Source: Paracoccaceae bacterium
Lineage (GTDB): Bacteria > Pseudomonadota > Alphaproteobacteria > Rhodobacterales > Rhodobacteraceae
NCBI GenBank assembly: GCA_028285485.1
Contig: JANQPC010000064.1
Span: forward strand, 1 to 64,000
Direction of reading: 5' to 3'
Length of the DNA: 64,000 nt
The translations under genes were made by a program, and so were the position numbers. How positions within the stretch are numbered: the first letter of the stretch is position 1; the number at the start of each line of letters is the position of its first letter. Shown here in pieces: positions 1 to 8,611 of the stretch. The notes under the pieces are model-generated. The model saw nothing but the letters and a program-made list of their open reading frames with translations, did not search any database and was not told the origin of the DNA.

Positions 1-1476
1 CAGAACGCGCTCGCCAAAGCCATCGCAAGTTGCGCCTTCGCGCTGTTCTGCCTTGTCGGGCTGGGTGGGATCTATGCGTTCATCCACGCGCGGGCCGTGG
101 TGCTTTTGGGGGCAACCACACGGATTTTGACAAGCCTGTCATCGGGGGATCTGGACATAAAGATCCGGCGCCAGCGCCGGGAGCTCGTGGAAATTCGCGA
201 GCTCTACGGAACTGTGGAGGCGTTTCGCGATGCCTTGCAGGACGGAAAACGGCTTGAAGCCGAAGCGCGGGAGGCCGAAGCGCTTCGCAAGGAGGCCGAG
301 AAACGCGACGCCGCGCGCGAACGCGAACAAAACGCTCGGCGCGCGGCGCTTGCCGAACAGGAAAGCCAGGCCGCCAAGGCCCAACAGGAGAAAGAGCGTC
401 TGGCAGCGGCAGAAATTGCCGAGGTTGTGGAAGCTTGCGCGGCCGGCGATTTCAGCCACCGGCTCAAGACCGAAGACAAAGACGGTATCTTCCGCGAAAT
501 CTGTGATGGGATGAACCGGATCGGCGAAGCCGCAGATGGCGGTCTGGGCGCTGTGCGCCAGGCGCTCACAATGCTCGCCGAGGGCGATCTCACCCATCGC
601 ATGTCAGAGGATTTCGAGGGCGTCTTTCTCGAAATCGCGCGCGCCATGAACGGAACTGCCGAAAGCCTTTCGGGAACGCTTGGAAGGATCGCCTCTTCGG
701 CGGGTAGCGTGGACAGATCGGCGGTTGAGATCGCCGGATCGACAACAGAGCTGTCCAAGCGCTCGAAACACAACGCCACCCGGATCGAGACGACGGCGAA
801 GGAGCTCAAGCAGCTTGCCGACTATGTTCAAACCGCTGCGATGTCTGCAGAAACCGCCCGTGCTTCTGTGGAAGAGATCGCAGACCTCGCACATTCGGGG
901 AACGACATCATCGCGCGTACGATCAAGGCCATGGACGAGATCCGGAATTCTTCGGACCAGATCAGCAAGGTGCTTGAGTTGATCGACGAGATCGCATTCC
1001 AGACGAACCTGCTCGCGCTCAATGCAGGGGTTGAAGCCGCGCGCGCGGGCGATGCGGGCCGCGGATTTGCCGTGGTGGCCTCCGAAGTGCGCGCGCTGGC
1101 GCAGCGGTCGTCTGACGCAGCGCGGGAGATCGCAGAAATGGTGGAGAAATCCTCGGGCAGCGTGCAGATCGGGGTTGAGCTTGTTCAAAGTTCCGGAACC
1201 GCGCTGGAGAAGATCGTGACGGGGGTGGACGGCGCAGCGGAGAAGATCCGGGATATCGTTGCCGCAACGAACGAGACATCAACGGGGATTGGCGGCGTGT
1301 CACAGGCAACGACCGAGCTTGACGAGGACACGCAGCAGAATGCCGCCGTTTTCCGCGAAACGGAGATCGCCGCGCTGTCGCTCAGAACAGAAGCGCGGAG
1401 TTTGACCGATGCTGTTGCGTCGTTTGAACTGGCCGGAGGTAATCTAGAACCGCTTGCGCTCGATCGCGCCTCCTAA
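1..1476 (+). CDS. Methyl-accepting chemotaxis protein, 5' end outside window
   Basis: The reading frame is open from base 1, so the gene starts before the window. The visible part begins with a hydrophobic membrane segment (about residues 5-28), followed by HAMP-like segments, a charged Glu/Ala/Arg coiled coil with the look of a signalling helix, and the cytoplasmic signalling domain. Its hairpin tip contains [20 protein letters not shown] and [20 protein letters not shown], the CheA/CheW-binding signature of chemoreceptors. The canonical NAAVEAA is NAGVEAA here, a variant I associate with rhodobacterial receptors. It would relay a signal from a sensor lost with the missing N-terminus to the CheA kinase. 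There is no obvious CheR/CheB pentapeptide at the C-terminus (ends ALDRAS). The family call is firm; the ligand is unknown. Confidence 0.93.
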   Translation, partial: QNALAKAIASCAFALFCLVGLGGIYAFIHARAVVLLGATTRILTSLSSGDLDIKIRRQRRELVEIRELYGTVEAFRDALQDGKRLEAEAREAEALRKEAEKRDAAREREQNARRAALAEQESQAAKAQQEKERLAAAEIAEVVEACAAGDFSHRLKTEDKDGIFREICDGMNRIGEAADGGLGAVRQALTMLAEGDLTHRMSEDFEGVFLEIARAMNGTAESLSGTLGRIASSAGSVDRSAVEIAGSTTELSKRSKHNATRIETTAKELKQLADYVQTAAMSAETARASVEEIADLAHSGNDIIARTIKAMDEIRNSSDQISKVLELIDEIAFQTNLLALNAGVEAARAGDAGRGFAVVASEVRALAQRSSDAAREIAEMVEKSSGSVQIGVELVQSSGTALEKIVTGVDGAAEKIRDIVAATNETSTGIGGVSQATTELDEDTQQNAAVFRETEIAALSLRTEARSLTDAVASFELAGGNLEPLALDRAS

Positions 1477-1550
1477 GTTCCGCGATCTGGGCCGCGCCCG
1501 CACTGAAAGAGCGGGGTTGTCCGCAACACACCGGCCTGCCGCTACGGAAC

Positions 1551-2747
1551 CTAGCCCCGCAGCCAATCCTCGGAAAACGCGATGGCATCTACCCCCGCCA
1601 GCGCCCTCACCCGCTCCAGCTCGGCCATCAGGCCCGCCCTGCGCGCCTTCCCCATCCGCACGCCCGTTTCGGGCCAGAACGCGCGCACTTCGAGCACACG
1701 GCCCACGCGCTTGGCATCCAGCCGCCCGATAACGCGGCCGCCTTGCAGCACTGGAAACACGTAGTAGCCGTAGCGCCGCTTGGCTTCGGGCACGAAGATC
1801 TCGATGCGGTAGTGAAATCCGAACAGGCGCTCGGCACGCGCCCGATCCCGCAACGCGGGATCAAAGGGCGAAAGAATGCGCACGCGCGCCGACGCATCGG
1901 GCAGCTCTGCGGCCTGGTCGAGCGCCGCCTCCGTCGTGTAACTCCGGCGCACAGAACCATCCGCCATCCCGATATCCGCCTCCAGGATCCGCCCGCCGGC
2001 TACGGCGGCAGCGCACCATGCCTTCGCCTCCTCTCGCGTCACGATCTCAAAAAACGCTGCAAGCTCACCGCTAGTGCCGAAGCCCAACCGCGCAAGCGCC
2101 TCAGACATCGCCCAATCGACGATCTCGCGGTCATCAACCCGTGCGTTCAGGTATTCCGCGGGAATTACACGCTCGCTCAGATCGTAGAATTTCCGGAACC
2201 CCTTGCGGTGGCAGATCGCCAAGTGCCCCGACCGCCACAGAAATTCGAGGGCCGTCTTCGAGGGATGCCAATCCCACCACCCCGAAGCGGCCTTCTTTTC
2301 GTCGCCGCCCACATCAAGGGAACAGGCGGCGCCGTGATCGGCAACGTGGCGAAGCACGGTTTCAACCTCTTCCTCCCAACCCGCGCGGCGCCATTGCGGC
2401 CAACGCGCCCGCATCCGCGCTTCGTCCCGGGCGAACTTCAGCCGCCACATCGGGTAGAATTGCATCGGGATCACGGCGGCATCGTGCGTCCAATGTTCAA
2501 AGGCGGTGCGATGATGCGAAACGAGGCGTTCTAGATGCCTGGGCCGGTACTGCCCGCGTCGCGCCCAAAGGATGAGATCATGCGCTCGGGCAAGCGTGTT
2601 AACACTATCAACCTGGACAAACCCCAGATCGTGCAAAACACCATCAAGATCCGCGCCGCGGCCAGGGCCTGATCCGGGGCGCAGAAGCAGGTGGCGCTCC
2701 AGAAAGATCCGCCGCGCGCGTTCGTTGCTTAGATTGGGGCGTGTCAT
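1551..2747 (-). CDS. AlkX/YcaQ-type winged-helix DNA glycosylase
   Basis: A 398-residue protein of the COG3214 winged-helix family (YcaQ/AlkZ), which excises alkylated bases and unhooks interstrand crosslinks. Near residues 46-52 it has GFVQVDS, i.e. a Gln-x-Asp motif. In this family QxD is the catalytic motif of the YcaQ (AlkX) branch, whereas AlkZ proteins carry QxQ. Other family-typical stretches are the HWTHDAAVIP segment and RILSPFDPALRDRARAERLF towards the C-terminus. The start is an ATG at 2747. It is convergent with the chemoreceptor gene and not part of the zinc operon. I infer a role in DNA crosslink or alkylation repair. Confidence 0.85.
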   Translation of the reverse strand: MTRPNLSNERARRIFLERHLLLRPGSGPGRGADLDGVLHDLGFVQVDSVNTLARAHDLILWARRGQYRPRHLERLVSHHRTAFEHWTHDAAVIPMQFYPMWRLKFARDEARMRARWPQWRRAGWEEEVETVLRHVADHGAACSLDVGGDEKKAASGWWDWHPSKTALEFLWRSGHLAICHRKGFRKFYDLSERVIPAEYLNARVDDREIVDWAMSEALARLGFGTSGELAAFFEIVTREEAKAWCAAAVAGGRILEADIGMADGSVRRSYTTEAALDQAAELPDASARVRILSPFDPALRDRARAERLFGFHYRIEIFVPEAKRRYGYYVFPVLQGGRVIGRLDAKRVGRVLEVRAFWPETGVRMGKARRAGLMAELERVRALAGVDAIAFSEDWLRG

Positions 2748-2869
2748 CCGGCGCCATATCGCCGGTGCCGCGCGGAGAGTTCAATGCCGTTTTGGCTTGG
2801 AATGGATAGGCTCCTGCCATGCCCCTGACCTTTGCGCCGGGCGGCAAGCTTGGCCATCCTGGCCGGGCC

Positions 2870-3664
2870 TTAAGCCTTGCCGCTCCGCCAGCCCAAAAGG
2901 CTCAGGCCCGCAAACAATACCGCCGCCACGCATACGATCGACGGGCCCGCGGGTGTATCGAAGAGATAGGCCGCGCGCAGCCCGGTAATGGCAGAAAGCG
3001 CGCCGATAACTGCCGCAATCACCGCCATCGCCTCTGGCGTTCTGGCAAGGCTACGCGCGGCGGCTGCCGGAATGATCAGCAATGCAGCAATGAGCAAAAC
3101 GCCCACCACCTTGATCGCAACCGCCACCGTGATCGCGAGCGAAAGCGTGAGGATCAACTGCTCGCGCCGCGGATCCAGCCCGCTTGCATAGGCCAGTTCC
3201 TCATTGAGCGTGGCAGTCAACAGCGCCGCCCAGCGCCAGGCGATCAGGGCCACAACCACGGTCGCGCCGCCCCAGATCACCAGAAGATCGCCGCGGGAAA
3301 CAGCCAGGATATCGCCAAAGAGATAGGCCATCAGATCGATCCGGATGCCCGAAAGGAAAGACACGGCGACAAGCCCGAAGGCCAGCGCGGAATGGGCCAG
3401 AACGCCGAGAAGCGTATCCATCGCATAGCCGCGCCCGGCCAGCAGCGTTACGGTGAGCGCCATGGCCAGCGCGACGGCAACGGCGCCTGCAAAGATCGAG
3501 ATCTGCAAAGCCAATGAGAGCGCCACGCCCAGCATGGCGGCATGGGCGGTTGCATCGCCGAAATAGGCCATCCGGCGCCAGACGACGAAGCACCCCAGGG
3601 GCGCCGCAGCAAAGGCCACGCCCACGCCCGCCAGCGTGGCGCGCACCATGAAATCATCCAGCAT
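2870..3664 (-). CDS. znuB: Zinc ABC transporter permease ZnuB
   Basis: A 264-residue, very hydrophobic protein of the ABC-3 (ZnuB/TroC) permease family. It starts MLDDFMVRATLAGVGVAFAA and contains the family-typical FGDATAHAAMLGVALSLAL segment and several further membrane spans. It would form the inner-membrane channel for Zn2+ with ZnuC. Its ATG shares one base with the znuC stop codon (TAATG), so translation is coupled. It is the last gene of the leftward zur-znuC-znuB operon. Length is normal for the family. Confidence 0.95.
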   Translation of the reverse strand: MLDDFMVRATLAGVGVAFAAAPLGCFVVWRRMAYFGDATAHAAMLGVALSLALQISIFAGAVAVALAMALTVTLLAGRGYAMDTLLGVLAHSALAFGLVAVSFLSGIRIDLMAYLFGDILAVSRGDLLVIWGGATVVVALIAWRWAALLTATLNEELAYASGLDPRREQLILTLSLAITVAVAIKVVGVLLIAALLIIPAAAARSLARTPEAMAVIAAVIGALSAITGLRAAYLFDTPAGPSIVCVAAVLFAGLSLLGWRSGKA

Positions 3665-4425
3665 TACTCTGCCGCCTCGCGGCTGCCCGTATGATCGTGC
3701 CCGTGCTCATGATCATGGTCGTGGTCGTGGTCATGATCATGCCGGTAAAGCGCGAGGGCACCGCCCGTACCCGTTCCGAAAAGCGCACGGTATTCGGGGG
3801 CAGAGGCCACCACCGCAGGGGTTCCTTCGCAGCAGATATGGCCATTAAGGCAAACCACCCGGTCCGACGCGCTCATCACCACATGCAGCTCATGGCTGAT
3901 CATCAGGATGGCGCAGCCGGTCTCACGCCGCACAGCTTCGATCTGGCGGTAAAACGCCGCCGAGCCCGGTTGATCGAGCCCTTGCGTTGCTTCGTCGAGC
4001 AGCAGGAGCTCGGGCGCGCCGATCAACGCGCGGGCCAGGAGCACCCGCTGAAACTGCCCGCCGGAGAGTTGAGACATCTGCTGCCCCGAAACATCCGGAA
4101 CACCCGCAGCCTCCAGCGCGCGGGCGGCCTCGCCCCGGCCCACGCGGGCCGCAAGCCGCATGAAGCGATCCACCGTGATCGGCAGCGTTGGATCGATATG
4201 CAGCCGCTGGGGCACGTAGCCGACCCGCAGGTTCGGCTTGAGCCGGACTTTGCCGGAGGACGGTTCGGCAGACCCGATGATCGCCTTGAAGAGGCTCGTC
4301 TTCCCAGATCCGTTGGGGCCGACGATGGTAACGATTTCACCGGGCTCCACCGAAAGGTTCACATTGTGCAGCGCGCGATGCGCGCCGTAAGTGACGCTGA
4401 GGTCTTCCACCGAAAGAAGGCTCAT
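3664..4425 (-). CDS. znuC: Zinc ABC transporter ATP-binding protein ZnuC
   Basis: The ATPase of the zinc importer. The Walker A motif is GPNGSGKTS, the signature is LSGGQFQRVLLARAL and the Walker B is LLLLDEATQGLD, followed by the switch His in ISHELH. I place the start at ATG 4425 (MSLLSVEDLS), which overlaps the zur stop as ATGA; an upstream in-frame start would add ten residues from inside zur. The C-terminus carries a run of alternating His and Asp (around residues 228-245), which is unusual on the cytoplasmic ATPase and may sense or buffer zinc. The order zur-znuC-znuB is typical for alphaproteobacteria. Confidence 0.95.
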   Translation of the reverse strand: MSLLSVEDLSVTYGAHRALHNVNLSVEPGEIVTIVGPNGSGKTSLFKAIIGSAEPSSGKVRLKPNLRVGYVPQRLHIDPTLPITVDRFMRLAARVGRGEAARALEAAGVPDVSGQQMSQLSGGQFQRVLLARALIGAPELLLLDEATQGLDQPGSAAFYRQIEAVRRETGCAILMISHELHVVMSASDRVVCLNGHICCEGTPAVVASAPEYRALFGTGTGGALALYRHDHDHDHDHDHEHGHDHTGSREAAE

Positions 4426-4952
4426 CCCTCGGCCTTCTCGGCGCAGGCAGGGCACACGCCTTCCGCTTCCACAACCGTGCGCTCGATCTGAAACCCCGCC
4501 GCACGGGCGGCGGCCCCGAGGGCACCCTTTGCCGGGGCGGAATGGGCCTCGGCCACAGCATCACACACCCGGCAGATCATGAAGGCGGGCGCGTGGCTCT
4601 CACCCGGATGGGCGCAGGCCACAAAGGCATTCAGGCGCTCGATCTTGTGGACGAACCCGTTATCGACAAGGAAATCCAGCGCGCGATAGGCAACCGGCGG
4701 CTGTGATCCGAACCCCGCCTCGCGCAGTTCGTCAAGAATGGCATAGGCGCCCATCGCCTTATGCTCCTTCAACAGAAGCTCAAGCACTTTGCGGCGCACG
4801 GGTGTGAAACGCAGCCCCTCTTCCGCACAACGCGCCTCAACGGCCCCAAGCGCATGATCAACACATGCCCGGTGATCGTGGTGCTGGAAGCCGAGGCTGG
4901 GCTCGGTTTCCGTGGCACCTGGCTGTGCATCACTTGTCATGGTTATCCGCAT
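4422..4952 (-). CDS. zur: Zinc uptake regulator Zur (Fur family)
   Basis: A 176-residue Fur-family repressor with an N-terminal winged helix (LRFTPVRRKVLELLLKEHKA; YRALDFLVDNGFVHKIE) and a C-terminal dimerisation domain. Two Cys pairs, C127/C130 (CRVC) and C167/C170 (CPAC), match the structural zinc site. Additional His residues (HHDH near residue 24, H115, H120) could help make the regulatory site. The assignment to zinc rather than iron or peroxide comes from its place as first gene of the znuCB operon, divergent from znuA. An alternative start is ATG 4940 (MTSDAQ). The shared 33-base spacer with znuA carries the presumed operator, so it probably autoregulates. Confidence 0.93.
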   Translation of the reverse strand: MRITMTSDAQPGATETEPSLGFQHHDHRACVDHALGAVEARCAEEGLRFTPVRRKVLELLLKEHKAMGAYAILDELREAGFGSQPPVAYRALDFLVDNGFVHKIERLNAFVACAHPGESHAPAFMICRVCDAVAEAHSAPAKGALGAAARAAGFQIERTVVEAEGVCPACAEKAEG

Positions 4953-4971
4953 CGGGTATCTGCCGGTGGAA

Positions 4972-4986
4972 TGTTATAAGATCACA
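4972..4986. promoter_or_regulatory. Predicted Zur operator between zur and znuA
   Basis: TGTTATAAGATCACA is an imperfect palindrome fitting GTNATNNNATNAC. It lies in the 33-base spacer of the divergent zur and znuA genes and its last base is the A of the annotated znuA ATG. TATAAG inside it (4975-4980) could be the -10 element for znuA, so repressor binding would directly block polymerase. A matching site precedes the COG0523 gene at 6309-6323. Confidence 0.7.
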
Positions 4987-6179
4987 TGGGGGTTCCATTG
5001 TCCAGAAAGCTCATCTCTGTGTCGGTAACGGCCACGCTGCTCGGCAGTACCGCGCTGGCCGATGCGCCGAGCGTTGCCGTTGATATCGCGCCTGTGCATT
5101 CGCTGGTTGCCCGGGTGATGGATGGCGTTGGGATGCCGAACCTCATCGTACAACCCGGCGCCTCACCCCACAACTACAGCCTTCGGCCATCCGAAGCTCA
5201 GGCCCTTCAGGATGCCGATCTTGTGTTCTGGCTGGGCGAAGATCTTACGCCGTGGATGGAAGGCGCGGTGGAAACGCTTGCCGAAGGCGCAGCGGTCACC
5301 ACCTTGCTTGAGGCCGATGGCACGATGCTTCTGGATTTCCGGGAAGGGGCTCTGTTCGAGGCGCATGACCATGGCGACCATGAAGACCATAGCCACGAAG
5401 AACATGCCGAGGCTGACGGGCATGATCATGACCATGACCATGACGACCATGCGGAGGCGAAAGAGGCGGCGCATGACGATCATGACCACGACCACGACCA
5501 CGACCATGCCGAACATGATCACGACCATGATGAAGAACATGCCGAGGCCGAGGAAGCCGCCCATGAGGATCACGACCATGGCGAAGAACACGCCCATGAC
5601 GATCACGGGGACCATGATCATGCCGGCCATGATCACGGGGGCGACGATCATGCCGGCCACGACCACGGCGAACATGATCCTCACGCCTGGCTATCGCCGC
5701 AAAACGCCGCCACATGGCTGAACCTGATCGCAGCACAGCTTTCGGCCGCCGATCCCGACAATGCGGGCACTTATTTTGCTAACGCCGCGGCGGCGCGGGA
5801 GGAGATGGCGGCGCTCTCGGCCGAGATCAATACCATGCTGGAACCTGTGCGCGGCGGCAGCTTCATCGTGTTCCACGATGCCTACCAGTACTTCGAGACG
5901 GATTTTGAGTTCCCCGCCGCCGGCGCAATCTCTTTGGGCGACGCGACTGATCCGAGCCCGGCGCGGATCGCCGAAATTCAGGGCCGGATTCAGGATGAAG
6001 GCGTGGATTGCGTTCTTGCGGAACCGCAGTTCAACCCCGGCATCGTTGCGACTGTGCTTGAAGGCACCGAGGCGGCAACCGGCGTGATCGATCCCCTGGG
6101 GGCGGAACTGGAACCGGGGCCTGCGCTTTACCCGCAGCTCCTTCGGAACATGGCCGCAACCTTCGTGGAGTGTCTGTAA
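4986..6179 (+). CDS. znuA: Zinc ABC transporter substrate-binding protein ZnuA
   Basis: The periplasmic zinc receptor of the ZnuABC importer, 397 residues. The N-terminus (RKLISVSVTATLLGSTALADA) is a Sec signal peptide. The first metal His is in SPHNYSLRPSEAQAL, the second in DPHAWLSPQNAATWL, the third in FIVFHDAYQYFE, and a late Asp/Glu follows. Between the first two His residues lies an exceptionally long His/Asp/Glu-rich loop of about 105 residues (roughly 126-231), longer than in enterobacterial ZnuA. It is encoded by repetitive GACCAT/GATCAC-type DNA. No ribosome-binding site precedes ATG 4986, and the operator overlaps it, so either the mRNA is leaderless or a later start is used. Confidence 0.94.
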   Translation: MGVPLSRKLISVSVTATLLGSTALADAPSVAVDIAPVHSLVARVMDGVGMPNLIVQPGASPHNYSLRPSEAQALQDADLVFWLGEDLTPWMEGAVETLAEGAAVTTLLEADGTMLLDFREGALFEAHDHGDHEDHSHEEHAEADGHDHDHDHDDHAEAKEAAHDDHDHDHDHDHAEHDHDHDEEHAEAEEAAHEDHDHGEEHAHDDHGDHDHAGHDHGGDDHAGHDHGEHDPHAWLSPQNAATWLNLIAAQLSAADPDNAGTYFANAAAAREEMAALSAEINTMLEPVRGGSFIVFHDAYQYFETDFEFPAAGAISLGDATDPSPARIAEIQGRIQDEGVDCVLAEPQFNPGIVATVLEGTEAATGVIDPLGAELEPGPALYPQLLRNMAATFVECL

Positions 6180-6192
6180 CCACTCTGAAGTA

Positions 6193-6224
6193 GGCAGGCC
6201 CTGCGGCAGGGGCCCGCCCTTTTG
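6193..6224 (+). terminator. Probable rho-independent terminator after znuA
   Basis: A GC-rich imperfect inverted repeat (GGCAGGCCCTG, then CAGGGGCCCGCC) is followed by CTTTTG, 14 bases after the znuA stop. One mismatch and one bulge make the stem imperfect, and the T-run is short. It would separate znuA from the next zinc operon. Confidence 0.5.
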
Positions 6225-6308
6225 CCCAGCCGTGCCGCGAGGTGCCCGGCCACCCGGGGTTCCGCGCGGCCTAGGCGACGGCAGCGCACCGTACGCACAT
6301 CGAATACA

Positions 6309-6323
6309 CGTGATGTTATCACA
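6309..6323. promoter_or_regulatory. Predicted Zur operator upstream of the COG0523 operon
   Basis: CGTGATGTTATCACA contains the perfect 5-base arms GTGAT and ATCAC around GTT and fits the same GTNATNNNATNAC pattern as the zur/znuA site. It ends 18 bases before the metallochaperone ATG. This suggests that the downstream operon is switched on under zinc shortage. Confidence 0.68.
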
Positions 6324-6341
6324 TTAAATCAGGAGCCCCCA

Positions 6342-7586
6342 ATGGCGCCCAAACCCACCTCCCCACCGCAATCGGGCGATACCCGCCTTCCCGTCACCGT
6401 TCTCTCCGGGTTTCTCGGCGCCGGGAAGACAACGCTTCTGAATCGGGTTCTGAACAACCGCGAGGGCCGCCGCGTTGCGGTGATCGTCAACGATATGTCC
6501 GAGGTGAATATCGATGCCGATCTGGTGCGCGCCGATACCGAACTCAGCCGCACCGACGAGACGCTTGTTGAGATGTCAAACGGCTGCATCTGCTGCACGT
6601 TGCGCGATGATCTTCTGGCCGAGGTGCGCCGCCTGGCCGCAGAGGGGCGGTTTGACTACCTGCTGATCGAATCCACCGGGATCTCAGAGCCCCTGCCGGT
6701 GGCCACCACCTTCGATTTTCGCGACGAGGGGGGCGAAAGCCTCTCCGATGTCGCGCGGCTCGATACGATGGTGACCGTGGTCGATGCGGTGAACCTGCTG
6801 AACGATTTCTCCAGCCACGATTTTCTTAGCGATCGCGGAGAAACGATGGGGGAGGAAGACGAGCGAACGCTCGTTCACCTTCTGACCGATCAGATGGAGT
6901 TTGCGGATGTTATCATCCTCAACAAAACCGCCGATGCCGGGCCCGAACGCACCGATGCCGCGCGCAAGATCATTCGCAGCCTGAACGCCGATGCCAAGAT
7001 CATCGAAACCAACCACTCGAATGTGGATGCCGCGGCGATCCTCGATACGGGGCTGTTCGATTTCGAGAAGGCGCATGAGCATCCGATGTGGGCCAAGGAA
7101 CTTTACGGTTTCGCCGATCACGTTCCCGAAACCGAAGAGTATGGCGTTACCTCACATGTGTATCGCGCGCGGCGGCCCTTTATTCCCCAGCGCATTCATG
7201 CGGCTCTGACGGGCGATCTGCCGGGCGTGATCCGCGCCAAGGGGCACTTCTGGCTGGCCACTCGGCCCGAATGGGTGGCGGAGTTTTCGCTTGCGGGCGC
7301 GCTTTCCAGCGTGAAGCCGCTTGGCACCTGGTGGGCCGCCGTCCCACAAGATCGCTGGCCAGACCATGAGAGCGCACGCGCCTATATCGCCCAGCATTGG
7401 GAAGAGCCCTGGGGGGATCGGCGGCAAGAGATTGTGTTTATCGGTGCGGGCATCGACTGGCCTGCGCTGCGCGCGAAGCTCGACACCTGCCTTGTCCCCG
7501 TAACCGCTGTGGCCGATCCAGGCGATCTGCCGCTGGATATGGCGGACCCGTTCCCCGGCTGGCGGCGGGTGGAGCCGGCGGCGTGA
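6342..7586 (+). CDS. COG0523 zinc-responsive GTPase metallochaperone
   Basis: A 414-residue G3E-family GTPase (CobW/YjiA/ZigA group). The start at ATG 6342 has AGGAG six bases upstream; upstream in-frame codons lack this. Walker A is GFLGAGKTT (about 23-31), the metal-binding CxCC motif is GCICC (Cys 82, 84, 85), the G3-region ESTGISEP follows, and NKTADAG looks like the NKxD guanine motif. The C-terminal CobW_C domain is present. Such proteins deliver zinc to client enzymes or help replace them when zinc is scarce. A predicted Zur box directly upstream and the neighbouring znu genes support the zinc assignment. The precise client is not known. Confidence 0.9.
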   Translation: MAPKPTSPPQSGDTRLPVTVLSGFLGAGKTTLLNRVLNNREGRRVAVIVNDMSEVNIDADLVRADTELSRTDETLVEMSNGCICCTLRDDLLAEVRRLAAEGRFDYLLIESTGISEPLPVATTFDFRDEGGESLSDVARLDTMVTVVDAVNLLNDFSSHDFLSDRGETMGEEDERTLVHLLTDQMEFADVIILNKTADAGPERTDAARKIIRSLNADAKIIETNHSNVDAAAILDTGLFDFEKAHEHPMWAKELYGFADHVPETEEYGVTSHVYRARRPFIPQRIHAALTGDLPGVIRAKGHFWLATRPEWVAEFSLAGALSSVKPLGTWWAAVPQDRWPDHESARAYIAQHWEEPWGDRRQEIVFIGAGIDWPALRAKLDTCLVPVTAVADPGDLPLDMADPFPGWRRVEPAA

Positions 7587-8218
7587 CTCTCGCAGAGGCG
7601 GAGACCGGTGGCGCGACCGAGGCGGTTCACATCGCGGGCGATGCTTCGAGCCTGGCGGCGATAGCGGAGGAACGCTGTGCGGCGGCCATCTGGCTGCGGC
7701 GCCTGCCCACCGAGGTTCGATCCTGGATTGAGGCGTTCGATGCGCGCCAATTCCCCTCCGAGCGCCTGACGTTGCAGCCGGATGCCGTAGAAGGCGCCGT
7801 AAAGGAAGCATTCGCGGCGGCGGGGCTCCCCGATTGCGCTGAACGGAGATGGCTGCAATCGGACATCGGCAGCCTGGCGCTGCGATTTGCCGATCTTATG
7901 GGCGCGCCTTATCTGCGGGTGCGGTTCAGCGCAGTCACAAACAACTCCTGCCGGAAGTTCCATGTGGATGCGATAACGGCCCGGCTGATCTGCACCTATC
8001 GCGGTAGCGGAACGCAATACGGCCTCTCGAAGAACGGCGCTGACCCCCAGCATGTTCATAAGGTAGCCACGGGTGACGCAATCGTTCTGCGCGGCTCGCT
8101 CTGGCCCGAACGCCCGAGATCGGGCCTCGTGCACCGGTCCCCACCCATCGAGGGCACCGGCGAAACCCGGTTTCTTCTGGTGATCGATCCCGCCAGCGGG
8201 CCCGACGAACCCATCTGA
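7583..8218 (+). CDS. DUF1826 family protein with oxygenase-like HxD...H...R pattern
   Basis: A 211-residue protein starting with GTG 7583, which overlaps the metallochaperone stop (GTGA), so it is coupled to it. I recognise it as DUF1826, a family with no established function. The C-terminal half has [15 protein letters not shown] (His127, Asp129), a Gly-Asp turn (GDAIVLRG), GLVHRSPP (His184) and [10 protein letters not shown] (Arg196). His-x-Asp...His...Arg with beta-strand context is the pattern of Fe(II)/2-oxoglutarate oxygenases with a double-stranded beta-helix fold. That reading is mine and not established. Its operon position suggests a role in the zinc-starvation response, possibly as a client or partner of the COG0523 GTPase. 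Confidence 0.75.
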   Translation: MTLAEAETGGATEAVHIAGDASSLAAIAEERCAAAIWLRRLPTEVRSWIEAFDARQFPSERLTLQPDAVEGAVKEAFAAAGLPDCAERRWLQSDIGSLALRFADLMGAPYLRVRFSAVTNNSCRKFHVDAITARLICTYRGSGTQYGLSKNGADPQHVHKVATGDAIVLRGSLWPERPRSGLVHRSPPIEGTGETRFLLVIDPASGPDEPI

Positions 8219-8508
8219 TGGCCGGGAACCTTGGCCAGACCAGCCTGAAGTGCCGGCGCCGTTCCGGCAACCCGATGCGTGATTTCGATCAGCTGCCGCC
8301 GGAGCTGCGCGCATGGCTTTCGCGCGCCGTCTTGCCCTGGCGGCCCCAATCGGTGCGGCGCGCTTTCGATCGTGCGCTCCGCCAAACGCGGAACGTCGAG
8401 CGCGCGCTGGAAGCGCTTGACCGGCTGGAAGCGCGCCAGATCGCCCGGGATACGGGCAAGGTTTGGGGGCTGGGCCATCCCCATTCAGCGGTTCCGCTTC
8501 GCCGCTAA
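8218..8508 (+). CDS. DUF6525 family protein
   Basis: A 96-residue, Arg-rich, all-helical-looking protein whose ATG overlaps the DUF1826 stop (TGATG). The core PPELRAWLSRAVLPWRPQSV followed by RALEALDRLEARQIARD is what I remember for DUF6525 proteins of Rhodobacterales. No catalytic motif or Cys/His cluster is evident (a single Cys near the start), so it is unlikely to bind zinc itself. It is the third gene of the presumed Zur-controlled operon. Function unknown. Confidence 0.72.
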   Translation: MAGNLGQTSLKCRRRSGNPMRDFDQLPPELRAWLSRAVLPWRPQSVRRAFDRALRQTRNVERALEALDRLEARQIARDTGKVWGLGHPHSAVPLRR

Positions 8509-8611
8509 GGGGGCAGCCCAGCGCTGTTGCCTTGCGGCGCGGCCCGCATACGTGCAGCATAGCAGCCCTTGGGTGCGCATCCTGCAACAACATGGCCGGA
8601 GAAGAACGCTC

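Noticed and set aside
5163-5684. Met/Val-rich open frame opposite the His-rich part of znuA
   Set aside because: It is the complement of His/Asp repeat codons, and apparent membrane segments are an artefact of that composition.
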